Assembly (NCBI RefSeq): GCF_003097315.1
Contig: NZ_QDDL01000001.1
Span: 1,178,001-1,242,000, forward strand
Direction of reading: 5' to 3'
Length of the DNA stretch: 64,000 nucleotides
Source: Pelagibaculum spongiae
GTDB lineage: Bacteria; Pseudomonadota; Gammaproteobacteria; Enterobacterales; Pelagibaculaceae
Made by a program: the position numbers and the translations under genes. Under the pieces are notes generated by a model that ran no database searches, was not told the DNA's origin, and saw nothing but the letters and a program-made list of their open reading frames with translations. This document shows positions 1 to 8,867 of the stretch, piece by piece (within the stretch, counting starts at the first letter, position 1; each line of letters starts with the position of its first letter).

Positions 1-2
1 GT

Positions 3-656
3 GCATTTCTTTGCGCATCGCTGATTGCTATTGGTTTATTTATTTCTATGAACAAATTAGTTCATCCAAAAAATACGTTAGCACAACCAGCCGATAACTT
101 TCGTTTGATTGATTTTATTCAAACCGACAAATCAGAAACTATTCAACAAAAAAAGCGCTTACGGCCCGAGCCTCCCAAGCCGGTCAACAATCAGCCACAA
201 CCACAAACCAAAATTAGCCAGAGTAAACCTTCCAAGCCTCAACTAGCTAATACACCACTAACAATGCCTGAGCTAGATTTACGGCTCGATCTGTCAATAG
301 ATAGCAGTTTTGTGCAGCCACAGAGCTTCAATAATAATGTGCCGATATCTAATGTTGAAGTAACAGTCATTGAAGCTGGCAACAACAGTGAAGCCATTCC
401 GCTATCTACATTTCCTCCGGTATTTCCTAGTAAAGCGCTACGTAGAAAAATTGAAGGTTTTGTCACGCTCAGTTTTACTGTAACTAAAAGCGGCCGTATT
501 AGTAATATAAAAATTATTGAATCGGATCCGAAACGGATATTTGACCGCGAAGCGATCAAGGCAATTCGCAAATGGAAATTCCAACCAAAAAAATTAGCCG
601 GGCAAGCCGTTGAAAGTCAATTCACTCAAAAACTCGAATTCAAATTAGGTAATTAA
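3..656 (+). CDS. TonB-family energy transducer, 5' end outside the window
   Basis: The reading frame is open from base 3, and the residues before the first in-window Met (48) are hydrophobic, so this is the end of the N-terminal membrane anchor of a gene that starts upstream. After the anchor comes a Pro/Lys/Gln-rich linker (about residues 40-75 counted from that Met), typical of the periplasm-spanning part of TonB. The last 85 residues fit the TonB C-terminal domain, with the usual G-x-V-x-L-x-F-x-V-x-x-x-G-x-I pattern and a terminal strand-forming segment. TonB links inner-membrane proton-motive force to outer-membrane receptors. The next gene starts 5 bases downstream and encodes a TPR-type exported protein, an arrangement known from ExbB2-ExbD2-TonB2-TPR operons, so exbB/exbD-like genes probably lie upstream. 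Seen: anchor, linker, domain. Inferred: operon membership. Confidence 0.85.
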   Translation, partial: AFLCASLIAIGLFISMNKLVHPKNTLAQPADNFRLIDFIQTDKSETIQQKKRLRPEPPKPVNNQPQPQTKISQSKPSKPQLANTPLTMPELDLRLDLSIDSSFVQPQSFNNNVPISNVEVTVIEAGNNSEAIPLSTFPPVFPSKALRRKIEGFVTLSFTVTKSGRISNIKIIESDPKRIFDREAIKAIRKWKFQPKKLAGQAVESQFTQKLEFKLGN

Positions 657-661
657 TCGCT

Positions 662-2191
662 GTGAACATCCGATGCTTAAATTTTTACAGTAAATTGCTA
701 TCTATTGCATTAGTTACAATATTGATATTTACACCTGCTATCTACAGTACTTCAGCAATAGCCCAACCGGCATTACAGCTCAAAGCGGCCAGTTACAAAC
801 AATTATTATCCAGCCAAAAAGCACTAGAAGCGAAGCAATACGCTAAAGCAGAGCAGTTGTTATTAACACTTATTAAAAACACTCAATCATTAAAGTATGA
901 CCAGCTAATTGGCTGGAGAAATCTTGCTGCAGTCTATCTTGATCAAGCCGCAAGTACTGGCACTGCTTCTGAAGAAAACACTCAAGAAAACACTCAAGAA
1001 AACACTCAAGAAAACACCGACCAACTTTACAATAAAGCCATTCCAGCGCTAGAAAAAGCATTAGAACTAGCGCTTGGTTTAAAACAGCAAGCGAGCATTG
1101 AGCAACAACAGCTTCGCTTGAATTTAGGACAACTATTATTACAGCAACAACACTATGCAAAGAGCGCTCAATTATTTGAAGACTATCTTTCTATCGAAGA
1201 AATAAAGTTATCCAAACCGCAAATAAGTAATACTGAAACTGAGAACAAAGTCGCCAAAACAAGTCATCCAGCCGCGCGAATTTACCTATTACTAGCTCAA
1301 GCCGAGTATCAGCAACAACACTGGCACAAGGTATTATCCCCCATCAGCAAAGCAATAGCAGCAGCAACAGAGCAGCAACTGCCTGCGCAAAAAAACTGGT
1401 ATCAAATTAAATTAGCAGCGTTTTATCAGTTAAAACAGCCATCAGAAATGAAGCCTCTATTGCAGCAAATGCTCAAACTTTGGCCAAATGAACGCCAGTA
1501 TTGGATGCAACTATACCAAGTTGAATTGCAACAGTCAGAGTTTAGCGGGCTACAAGCTGATGCCTTAGCTGTTTTAAAGTCTGCATGGCTGCAAGGCGTC
1601 TTCGATAGAGAGTCTGATTACCTGCAATTGGCACAATTATTGGCTTATAACAACAATACCTACCAAGCTGGCCAACTACTTGAACAATCAATCCAACAAG
1701 GGTTGGTTACAGAAACCGATAAAAACTATCAATCCCTAGCTAACTATTGGTTGGTGGCAAAAGATAATGATAAAGCCTTGTTAGCATTGAAGCTGCAATT
1801 TCAGATAACACCAAAAGCAAAGTTAGCACTCACAATTAGTCAGCTGATGTTTGCGCAACAGCAATATTCGCAGCTAATCGATTTTTCCAGCAATTATTTG
1901 AAGAGCGCTTCACTAAATAGCACTTTATTGAATAGCAGCTCAGATTCATCTCTATCTAAAACAGAATCAACAACTGATTCTGATGCTCAAATCATCTCAA
2001 AAATACAACTACTTGCAGCTCAATCTTATTGGCAGCTATCACAAGTTAGCGTTCTCTCAGAGAACAAGAAAAACCAGTTAATAAAAAATTCGATACATCT
2101 ATTGAAAATAATTGAAGAGAATCTAGCGACCAAACAAACTGCAAAAAATTGGTTAAAACACATCATAAAAATTACCAACACAAAATCGTAA
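662..2191 (+). CDS. Exported TPR-like repeat protein downstream of tonB
   Basis: A 509-residue protein with a signal peptide (hydrophobic residues about 10-34, likely cleavage after Ala-Ile-Ala). The rest is helical, rich in Gln, Ala and Leu, with spacing of small and bulky residues like degenerate tetratricopeptide repeats. The start is a GTG five bases after the tonB stop, the only start that keeps the complete signal peptide. The position fits the TPR partner (TtpC-like) of TonB2 systems, but I cannot show orthology. A perfect 12-bp tandem repeat (971-1018) encodes Glu-Asn-Thr-Gln units near residues 104-119 and looks like a slippage-prone loop. The 3' quarter of this gene was copied into the spacer at 4927-5178 by the duplication that doubled the next gene. 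Confidence 0.75.
   Translation: MNIRCLNFYSKLLSIALVTILIFTPAIYSTSAIAQPALQLKAASYKQLLSSQKALEAKQYAKAEQLLLTLIKNTQSLKYDQLIGWRNLAAVYLDQAASTGTASEENTQENTQENTQENTDQLYNKAIPALEKALELALGLKQQASIEQQQLRLNLGQLLLQQQHYAKSAQLFEDYLSIEEIKLSKPQISNTETENKVAKTSHPAARIYLLLAQAEYQQQHWHKVLSPISKAIAAATEQQLPAQKNWYQIKLAAFYQLKQPSEMKPLLQQMLKLWPNERQYWMQLYQVELQQSEFSGLQADALAVLKSAWLQGVFDRESDYLQLAQLLAYNNNTYQAGQLLEQSIQQGLVTETDKNYQSLANYWLVAKDNDKALLALKLQFQITPKAKLALTISQLMFAQQQYSQLIDFSSNYLKSASLNSTLLNSSSDSSLSKTESTTDSDAQIISKIQLLAAQSYWQLSQVSVLSENKKNQLIKNSIHLLKIIEENLATKQTAKNWLKHIIKITNTKS
971..1018 (+). repeat. 12-bp tandem repeat, four units, inside the TPR gene
   Basis: Four consecutive 12-bp units of the type GAAGAAAACACT/CAAGAAAACACT. The unit is a multiple of three, so copy-number change would add or remove four residues without shifting the frame. 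It lies in a hydrophilic linker. Confidence 0.9.
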
Positions 2192-4778
2192 TCAGCAAGC
2201 TCTGATTCGTGCGCTATAACTTTGCTCAAAAATCAGCTAAAAAATACACCAACCGATCAGACAAAAGCCTCTTAACTTTCCACTTACTAGCGCTATCTTT
2301 CCTTTTATCACTTTTACTAGGTAATACAGTTTACCCACAACAACGTAGGCCATTGATACTTAAAGAAAAATAAAATCACCATAATTGAATGCTAACTATA
2401 ACTTCTTATTGTTTAACTACACTTCCCGTTAGGTTGACTTATATCCAGTTCAGTTGACGTTGTTATTTGGGAAGTGCATGAATGATCAAACAATCCAAAA
2501 AAAATAATTTATTACCAATATCTGGCGGAATTTTTTTAGTTGCTGGATTAATTTCAGCTTCAGATACTTTTGCTTTAACGCTAGTAAATGACACCTTTGC
2601 AATAGATGAAGATACACCAGCCATTTTTGATGTTCTAAGTAATGACCAGGTTAGCGCCGGTGAAACGATTAATGCACAATCATTAACAATTATTAGCGCG
2701 CCTCAAAATGGTCGAGCAATTATTGAAAATGGAAAAATTGTTTATCAAAGCACTCAAGATTTCAATGGTAGTGATAGCTTAAGCTACCAAATAACCGATA
2801 GTAATAATGCAGTAAAATCTGCATCGGTCGCGATTAATATTGCATCGGTAAATGATCGGCCAGTACAGACCAGCGCTGAGTTGATACATGTACAGCAAAA
2901 TCAAAGCTACACCTATCAAGCTACTGCTACTGATGTAGATAACACTGTTAATTTCCAATTCGGCTGGAACAGTGGCGCAAGTTTTACTTCTTTAGGCTCT
3001 GATTCAAGCAGTATTATTTTCAGTCAGCAGCGCATTGGACTGCATTCTATTATTGCACTTCGTAGCGATCATGCTTCAAGCATAATTCGTGTTGTTAGCC
3101 ACGGAAATACTGCAGATCCATCAGTTACTCAACAACTACCTGCATTGGCTGCCAATAACCAACAACAAACATTGAATTATCTGATCAGCAACGAAAACCC
3201 TTATTTTTCTCAGAATACTGAATTAAATTTTTCAGCTAAGATAATCGGTGCTTTCGCAGTTAATCAAATACCAGAAAGCTGTACTCAAAATAGCTTATCA
3301 GATGATTTAGCTGGCATTGCTATCAGCTGCGATAACTTAACGCTCGATGCAGCAGAACCATTACAACTTTCAGTACGAATCACTCCCTCTACGGCTGGCT
3401 TTATTGATAGTACAGCCACGCTATCTGCAACGACTGGCGAAGCTCGCTCGAATAACAATATCAGCAGCCAAAGACTGGCGGTATTAGCTGACACCGTAAG
3501 CGTTGCTAGCCAACAAGTTACTGCTGATGCCGCAGCTTCAATAACTGCGGTAGATGCTGAAGGTGATGGTGATATCGACCTACTAGTCGCACCCGCTGAT
3601 TACGGTCAACCTATCTGGTTTCTAAATGATGGAACAGGACGTGTAGCTCAAGCTGGTACTTTATTTGGTGCCATCGACGCCATTAAAGTTCTAACGGCTG
3701 ATTTAGATAATGATGGTATCAATGAAATCATATTATTAAATCGGGATGGTGCAGTTCAACAGTACTCAAGAATCAATGGCAGCTATCAATTAACCAATGC
3801 CATTTCAGAGTGGGATGACCAGATCGGTAGTGTTTTTGCCCGCGATGCTCAAGTTGCCGATTTAAATGGTGATCAATACCCTGAACTAGTAATCGCTGGA
3901 AATTATGCCACTCCAATATTCCCAAACAACAACGGCATACTTGGATCTGCAATATCGTTTAGAAATACCGGAATCAATAACCATGCAGTAGCAATTGCTG
4001 ATTTTAATAACGACCAACAGGCGGATATTATTTATCCAAGTGCTCTATATTCAACCAAACGCTGGCTTAATAATGGCGATAGCGATTTAAATAATAATTT
4101 AACTCGTCAATTTTGGTCTGGATCTTATCCGTTAAGCCTCTACAAAAAAGCTTTGGCCGTTGATTTAAACAGCGATAATCACGACGACTTGGTGTTACAC
4201 ACTACAGGTGAAAGAAACAGCAGCAATTTATATAGAGAATTACCTGAGCTGCAAACCATTCACCAGCTACGCATTTTTAATAATGGCCAGTCAGGTTTAA
4301 GCAACAGCGTTTCAAGACACTTGGATATTCCAGAAATTGATAGCTTCAACAGCTTTGATTTTGATAACGATAGCGACCAGGATTTATTACTGGCAACCGA
4401 GCAAGGCGCAGGCATCTTACTCAACAACCAGCAAGGAAACCTAAATTTAGGTGGTTTTGCCATTCAATCTCAGCCGGGGAATCAGTTCGTGATCGCTGAT
4501 TTAAACAATGATGGTTATAACGATTTGATCACTGCTTCAATTACCGATGCGGGCATTCAAAGCTACATCAATCCACTGGGTGATCCACTAGCGCCTATTA
4601 CCACTGATGAAAACAACCAGAATGATCGAATCGGCTTATCTATCAGCGGAAGCGGTAGCCTGAACTGGGGATGGATTATCGCATTGTTATTGTCTGCTGG
4701 ATCGGCTCGTCGCAACAAAGTGGCAAGCCGTAGTTAACTTATCAAAGTACTATTTAATAGAAACACTCTGTGAACTTT
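1941..4778 (+). repeat. Tandem duplication, unit A (about 2.8 kb)
   Basis: Unit A runs from the 3' part of the TPR gene through the 290-bp spacer and the first FG-GAP gene to about 40 bases past its stop. Unit B (4927-7772) repeats the same order of sequence at an offset of about 2.99 kb. Both spacers share a T-rich block and end in the same block containing two TTGAC motifs just upstream of the exoprotein start, so promoter and leader were duplicated with the gene. Confidence 0.88.
2482..4737 (+). CDS. Secreted FG-GAP/VCBS repeat protein with Ig-like domain, copy A
   Basis: 751 residues. A signal peptide (about 1-32) is followed by one cadherin/Ig-like 'tandem-95' domain (about 35-125, beginning VNDTFAIDEDTP). 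A middle region contains a DUF11-like segment with paired cysteines (about 215-335), and the C-terminal half (about 345-710) holds at least seven FG-GAP/VCBS-type calcium-loop motifs such as DAEGDGDIDLL, DLDNDGINEI, DLNGDQYPEL and DLNNDGYNDL. The C-terminus has a Gly/Ser stretch, a hydrophobic segment containing WGWIIALLLSAG and a basic tail, resembling a GlyGly-CTERM sorting signal. FG-GAP folds are beta-propellers used in adhesion or ligand binding; the ligand is unknown. It is the tandem paralogue of the next large gene. Confidence 0.85.
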   Translation: MIKQSKKNNLLPISGGIFLVAGLISASDTFALTLVNDTFAIDEDTPAIFDVLSNDQVSAGETINAQSLTIISAPQNGRAIIENGKIVYQSTQDFNGSDSLSYQITDSNNAVKSASVAINIASVNDRPVQTSAELIHVQQNQSYTYQATATDVDNTVNFQFGWNSGASFTSLGSDSSSIIFSQQRIGLHSIIALRSDHASSIIRVVSHGNTADPSVTQQLPALAANNQQQTLNYLISNENPYFSQNTELNFSAKIIGAFAVNQIPESCTQNSLSDDLAGIAISCDNLTLDAAEPLQLSVRITPSTAGFIDSTATLSATTGEARSNNNISSQRLAVLADTVSVASQQVTADAAASITAVDAEGDGDIDLLVAPADYGQPIWFLNDGTGRVAQAGTLFGAIDAIKVLTADLDNDGINEIILLNRDGAVQQYSRINGSYQLTNAISEWDDQIGSVFARDAQVADLNGDQYPELVIAGNYATPIFPNNNGILGSAISFRNTGINNHAVAIADFNNDQQADIIYPSALYSTKRWLNNGDSDLNNNLTRQFWSGSYPLSLYKKALAVDLNSDNHDDLVLHTTGERNSSNLYRELPELQTIHQLRIFNNGQSGLSNSVSRHLDIPEIDSFNSFDFDNDSDQDLLLATEQGAGILLNNQQGNLNLGGFAIQSQPGNQFVIADLNNDGYNDLITASITDAGIQSYINPLGDPLAPITTDENNQNDRIGLSISGSGSLNWGWIIALLLSAGSARRNKVASRS

Positions 4779-4926
4779 TTTTGCAAAAGCGCTAGATGTC
4801 GATGTAAATCGTCTAACTGCAGCAATGGCAACCACGACCTATTGATAAAACAAATATTATGAATGCTCTGTTTCCTAGGGGCATCTAACCTTTTCTTGCA
4901 AGGTTTGATAAGTCTTCGGCGCAGTG

Positions 4927-5178
4927 CAGATTCGTCTCTACTTAAAATAGAATAGATAGTTGATTCTGATGTTCACATCATCTCAAAAATCTAATTGATC
5001 ATAACTCAAGCCTCTTGGCAGTTATCGAAAGATGATATTCAGTCAGGTAAAAGACAAAGCCAGTTAATAAAAAATCGATACTTCCATTACGAATAGTTGA
5101 AGATAATCCAACAATTAAACAAGCCATAGAAAACTAATTAAAATAAATCATAAAAAATTACCAACACAAATTTATAAT
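4927..5178 (+). pseudogene. Relic of the 3' end of the upstream TPR gene
   Basis: This stretch aligns base for base with about 1941-2191 of the intact TPR gene, including shared blocks such as TTGATTCTGATG, ATCATCTCAAAAAT, CAGTTAATAAAAAAT and AAAATTACCAACACAAA. It carries in-frame stops and small indels and has no start, so it cannot code. It is the left part of duplication unit B and shows that the duplication breakpoint lay inside the TPR gene. The spacer before it (4779-4926) shows no similarity I can see to unit A and no gene. Confidence 0.85.
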
Positions 5179-5477
5179 CAACAACTCGTGATTTGCGCAC
5201 CATAATTTTGATTAAAACCAATTAAAAAAACATTGATTAGCTAGACAAACCGCTTTTAACCTTCCACTTACTAGTGTTATTTTTCCTTTTATCATTTTTG
5301 TCAAACAATACAGTTTAACAGCTTTCCCTGCAAACTATTGACCTACAACAAAGATAATAAAAAACCTTTAGACATCATCACTGAATGTCAGGTACAGCCT
5401 CTTATTATTTAACTACACTTTCCGCTAGATTGACCTACATCAAGTTCGGTTGACGTTGTTGTTCGGGGAGTACGCTA

Positions 5478-7730
5478 ATGATCAAACAATCAAAAAAAAA
5501 TAACTTATTACCAATATCTGGCGGAGTTTTTTTAGTTGCTGGATTAATTTCAGCTTCAGATACTTTTGCTTTAACGCTAGTAAATGACACTTTTTCAATA
5601 GATGAAGATACACCAGCCGTTTTTGATGTTTTAAGTAATGACCAAATTGAAGCCGATGAAACGTTCAATGCACAATCATTGACGATTACCAGCGCACCTG
5701 AAAATGGCCGAGCTATTATTCGTAATGGAAAAATTGTTTATCAAAGCAATCAAAACTTCAATGGTAGCGATAGCTTAAGCTACCAAGTAATTGATAGTAA
5801 TAATACTGCACAAACTGCATCAGTTGCGATTAGTATTGCATCGGTAAACGACCGACCAATATTGACCAGTGCCGAGCTAATACATGTCCAGCAAAACCAA
5901 GAATATACATATCAAACAACTGGTACCGATATAGATAGCTCAGTTTCGTTCGGCTTTGGTTCTAATAACCAAGCTGGATTCATTGGACGGCATGGCCTTA
6001 ATAACCGTTTTATTTTCCGGCAGCAATATGTCGGTTTAAATGCTTTTTCAGCTATCTCTAGTAATGGTAGCTCGCATTCAATTCGGGTTGTCAGTCACGG
6101 AGATATTGCAGATCCTGCAGTTACTCAACAACTGCCTGCATTGGCTGTCAATAACCAGCAGCAAACATTGAATTATGTCATCAGCAACGAAAACCTTTAT
6201 TTTACTCAAAATACTGAATTAAATTTTTCCGCTAAAATAATTGGTGCTTTCGCAGTTGATCAAATACCAGAAAGCTGTACTCAAAGTAGCTTGCCAGATG
6301 GTTTAGCCGGCGTTGCTATCAGTTGCGGTAGCCTAACCCTCGATGCAACTGAGTCATTACAACTTTCAGTGCAAATTACTCCATCTGCAGCTGGCTTTAT
6401 CGATAGTACAGCCACGCTATCTGCAACGACTGGCGAAGCTCGCTCGAATAACAACAGCAGCAAACAAAGACTGGCTGTATTAGCTAACGCCGTAAGCGTT
6501 GCTAGCCAACAAGTTACTGCTGATGCCGCAGCTTCAATAACTGCGGTAGATGCTGAAGGTGATGGTGATATCGACCTACTAGTCGCACCCGCTGATTACG
6601 GTCAACCTATCTGGTTTCTAAATGATGGAACAGGACGTGTAGCTCAAGCTGGTACTTTATTTGGCGCCATCGACGCCATTAAAGTTCTAACGGCTGATTT
6701 AGATAATGATGGTATCAATGAAATCATATTATTAAATCGGGATGGTGCAGTTCAACAGTACTCAAGAATCAATGGCAGCTATCAATTAACCAATGCCATT
6801 TCAGAGTGGGATGACCAGATCAGTAGTGTTTTTGCCCGCGATGCTCAAGTTGCCGATTTAAATGGTGATCAATACCCTGAGCTGGTAATCGCCGGAAATA
6901 ATAGCACTCCAATATTCCCAAACAATAATGGTGTACTTGGTTCGGCAATACAGTTTAGAAATGGCGGCATTAATAACCATGCAGTAGCAATTGCTGATTT
7001 CAATAATGATCAACAAGTAGATCTTATTTATCCAGATACGAATTCTGCAACCCGGCGCTGGACTAACAATGGAAACAGCGATTTAAATAGCAATCTTAAC
7101 TTTCAGCCATGGTTTGGTGCTTCTTCAAGCTTATATAGAGAAGCATTGGCGGTTGATTTAAACAACGATAATCACGACGACTTGGTGTTACACACTGCAG
7201 GTGATAGAAACAACGATAATTTATATCAAGAACTGCCTGACCTGCAGACTATTCACCAGCTGCGCATTTTTAATAATGGCCAAGCAGGTTTAAGTAACAG
7301 CGTTACAAGCCGCCTTGATATTCCAGAAATTGATAGCCTGAGCAGTTTTGATTTTGATAACGACGGTGACCAAGACTTATTACTGGCAACCGAGCAAGGC
7401 GCAGGCATCTTACTCAGCAACCAGCAAGGAAGCCTGAATTTAAATGGCTTTGCCATTCAATCTCAACCGGGTAACCAGTTTGTAATTGCCGATTTAAACA
7501 ATGATGGTTATGGCGATTTGATCACTGCTTCAATTACTGATGCAGGTATTCAAAGCTATATCAACCCACTAGGTGATCCACTGGCACCCATCATTACAGA
7601 TGACAACAGCCAGAATAATCAAATCAGCGCATCAACAGGCGGAAGCGGTAGCCTAAGCTGGGGATGGATTATCGCACTGCTATTACCTGCAGGATGGATT
7701 CGCTGCAGCAGAGCGGTCAGCCGCCATTAA
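5478..7730 (+). CDS. Secreted FG-GAP/VCBS repeat protein with Ig-like domain, copy B
   Basis: 750 residues, colinear with copy A: same signal peptide, one Ig/cadherin-like domain (about 35-125), DUF11-like segment with paired cysteines, at least seven FG-GAP/VCBS calcium-loop motifs, and a C-terminal Gly-Gly-Ser-Gly stretch plus hydrophobic segment plus basic tail. Differences from copy A cluster at about residues 150-200 and 505-560, which could be ligand-facing loops. The final GGSGSL is closer to a GlyGly-CTERM signal than copy A's SGSGSL. A rho-independent terminator follows at 7781. Function is inferred to be a cell-surface or released adhesin-like protein; no enzyme motif is seen. Confidence 0.85.
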   Translation: MIKQSKKNNLLPISGGVFLVAGLISASDTFALTLVNDTFSIDEDTPAVFDVLSNDQIEADETFNAQSLTITSAPENGRAIIRNGKIVYQSNQNFNGSDSLSYQVIDSNNTAQTASVAISIASVNDRPILTSAELIHVQQNQEYTYQTTGTDIDSSVSFGFGSNNQAGFIGRHGLNNRFIFRQQYVGLNAFSAISSNGSSHSIRVVSHGDIADPAVTQQLPALAVNNQQQTLNYVISNENLYFTQNTELNFSAKIIGAFAVDQIPESCTQSSLPDGLAGVAISCGSLTLDATESLQLSVQITPSAAGFIDSTATLSATTGEARSNNNSSKQRLAVLANAVSVASQQVTADAAASITAVDAEGDGDIDLLVAPADYGQPIWFLNDGTGRVAQAGTLFGAIDAIKVLTADLDNDGINEIILLNRDGAVQQYSRINGSYQLTNAISEWDDQISSVFARDAQVADLNGDQYPELVIAGNNSTPIFPNNNGVLGSAIQFRNGGINNHAVAIADFNNDQQVDLIYPDTNSATRRWTNNGNSDLNSNLNFQPWFGASSSLYREALAVDLNNDNHDDLVLHTAGDRNNDNLYQELPDLQTIHQLRIFNNGQAGLSNSVTSRLDIPEIDSLSSFDFDNDGDQDLLLATEQGAGILLSNQQGSLNLNGFAIQSQPGNQFVIADLNNDGYGDLITASITDAGIQSYINPLGDPLAPIITDDNSQNNQISASTGGSGSLSWGWIIALLLPAGWIRCSRAVSRH

Positions 7731-7780
7731 GATTTGCTCAAGCATGATTTAATAGAACAACTTTGTGTACCCCCATTTTA

Positions 7781-7806
7781 GAAGGACTTCGGTCCTTCTT
7801 TTTTTA
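7781..7806 (+). terminator. Rho-independent terminator with UUCG loop
   Basis: GAAGGAC-TTCG-GTCCTTC forms a 7-bp stem with a stable UUCG tetraloop followed by a run of seven T. It ends the copy B exoprotein transcript. Unit A lacks this hairpin after its gene. Confidence 0.92.
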
Positions 7807-7930
7807 TTTCCAGGGACGGAATGTATGTCATAAGGAAGCATGGATGCTGCTGTGACGATTTCCAAGGGCGGAATGTATGTCATAAGGAAACATGGATGCT
7901 GCTGTGACGATTTCCAGAGACGGAATGTAT
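7807..7930 (+). repeat. 52-bp tandem repeat, two complete units and part of a third
   Basis: Units at 7807-7858 and 7859-7910 differ at only a few bases. A third unit (7911-7930) breaks off after TTTCCAGAGACGGAATGTATG. The period is not a multiple of three. The repeat supplies the first codons of the following open frame, which makes that gene's start uncertain. Confidence 0.9.
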
Positions 7931-8341
7931 GCCGATACTACAACAGCCAAAGACTTAACAAATTTCAATATTTTTGATTTCGTCTATGCTGAAAATACCA
8001 CTCTCCACTGTGATTTCCTGAAGATGGATGCTGATAAAAACCAGCCAAGTCGCTGCATCAAACAACCGGTTGCGCAAGATATCATTCGGCAAAAAAGGCT
8101 TTTTATATTTCGTTATCGCCTGACGTTACTGCTACTACTTAGCTTTTGCTTCTTCACGCTTTTCTGGATCAGCCAGCCGACAATGCTTAGTGAACCTTCA
8201 ACAACACAATCAACGAGCCAACAAGATTTGATTTATGGATTTGTCATGTTGCTGTTAGGCTTATCTCTTTTAAAAATGACATCAAGAAAACGATTAGGGA
8301 AAGTACAAAATCAGATTAAAAAAAAGACTGATAGCTATTAA
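7928..8341 (+). CDS. Small membrane protein of unknown function
   Basis: I do not recognise this gene. From the ATG at 7928 it encodes 137 residues with two predicted membrane segments (about 62-78 and 101-117) flanked by basic residues, and a Lys-rich C-terminus. An alternative ATG at 7892 adds 12 residues encoded by the upstream 52-bp repeat; I prefer 7928 because it avoids most repeat sequence, but neither has a strong ribosome-binding site. The stop codon lies in the loop of a hairpin shared with convergent folA. It could be a real small inner-membrane protein or an open frame fused to repeat DNA. Confidence 0.45.
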   Translation, partial: YADTTTAKDLTNFNIFDFVYAENTTLHCDFLKMDADKNQPSRCIKQPVAQDIIRQKRLFIFRYRLTLLLLLSFCFFTLFWISQPTMLSEPSTTQSTSQQDLIYGFVMLLLGLSLLKMTSRKRLGKVQNQIKKKTDSY

Positions 8342-8353
8342 CCATCAGTCTTT
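8323..8353. terminator. Bidirectional terminator between the membrane-protein gene and folA
   Basis: AAAGACTGAT and ATCAGTCTTT form a 10-bp stem, with A-runs on the left and T-runs on the right, so it can end transcripts from both sides. Confidence 0.85.
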
Positions 8354-8381
8354 TCAGCACGATTTGAAAGACAAGCGAAAA

Positions 8382-8867
8382 TTAAATTCGCTCTAGCACT
8401 CGACAAGTGAAGTCGTAAGCATTTTTTTCATCTTTACTGTGCTTTTCTGCTGAAACTTCTTTCCATTCCATTGGGTTTAATGCTGGAAAGAAAGTATCGC
8501 CTTCAAATTCAGCATCAATCTGAGTCAAGTACAAGCGATCAGCATGAGGCACAAACGCCTCATAAATCTTGCCACCACCCACTACCATTAATTCCTCGAC
8601 ATCGCTAACTGCGGCCATCGCAACCTGCAATTTGGAAAAAACTTCAACACCTTCTGGGGCATAGCCCGGCTGACTACTAATCACCATGTTACGGCGACCA
8701 GGCAACGGCTTACCAATGGAATCAAAGGTATTACGGCCCATTAGTACCGGCTTACCTAAAGTGACTTTTTTGAAATAAGCCAGCTCTCCGGGTAAATGCC
8801 ATGGCATTTTATTGTCTTTGCCCAATACACGATTTTTTGCCATTGCGGCAATTAGGGAGAGTTTCAT
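8382..8867 (-). CDS. folA: Dihydrofolate reductase
   Basis: 161 residues, the normal length for a chromosomal bacterial DHFR. It reduces dihydrofolate to tetrahydrofolate with NADPH, restoring folate oxidised by thymidylate synthase. Visible family marks are the N-terminal [14 protein letters not shown] strand and loop, the substrate-binding [14 protein letters not shown] segment, [15 protein letters not shown], and VVGGGKIYE near residue 96. The start ATG overlaps the thyA stop (ATGA), so the two are translationally coupled, and the products act in the same cycle. Confidence 0.97.
   Translation of the reverse strand: MKLSLIAAMAKNRVLGKDNKMPWHLPGELAYFKKVTLGKPVLMGRNTFDSIGKPLPGRRNMVISSQPGYAPEGVEVFSKLQVAMAAVSDVEELMVVGGGKIYEAFVPHADRLYLTQIDAEFEGDTFFPALNPMEWKEVSAEKHSKDEKNAYDFTCRVLERI

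Larger units (their letters stand above)
4927..7772 (+). repeat. Tandem duplication, unit B (about 2.8 kb)
   Basis: Counterpart of 1941-4778. The non-coding parts have diverged by many substitutions and indels, so the duplication is not recent. A 391-bp block inside the gene (6490-6880 against 3494-3884) is nevertheless almost identical, which suggests later gene conversion. Confidence 0.88.

Noticed and set aside
7807-7930. Tandem repeat resembling a short CRISPR array
   Set aside because: The units are directly adjacent with no variable spacers and no cas genes are near.
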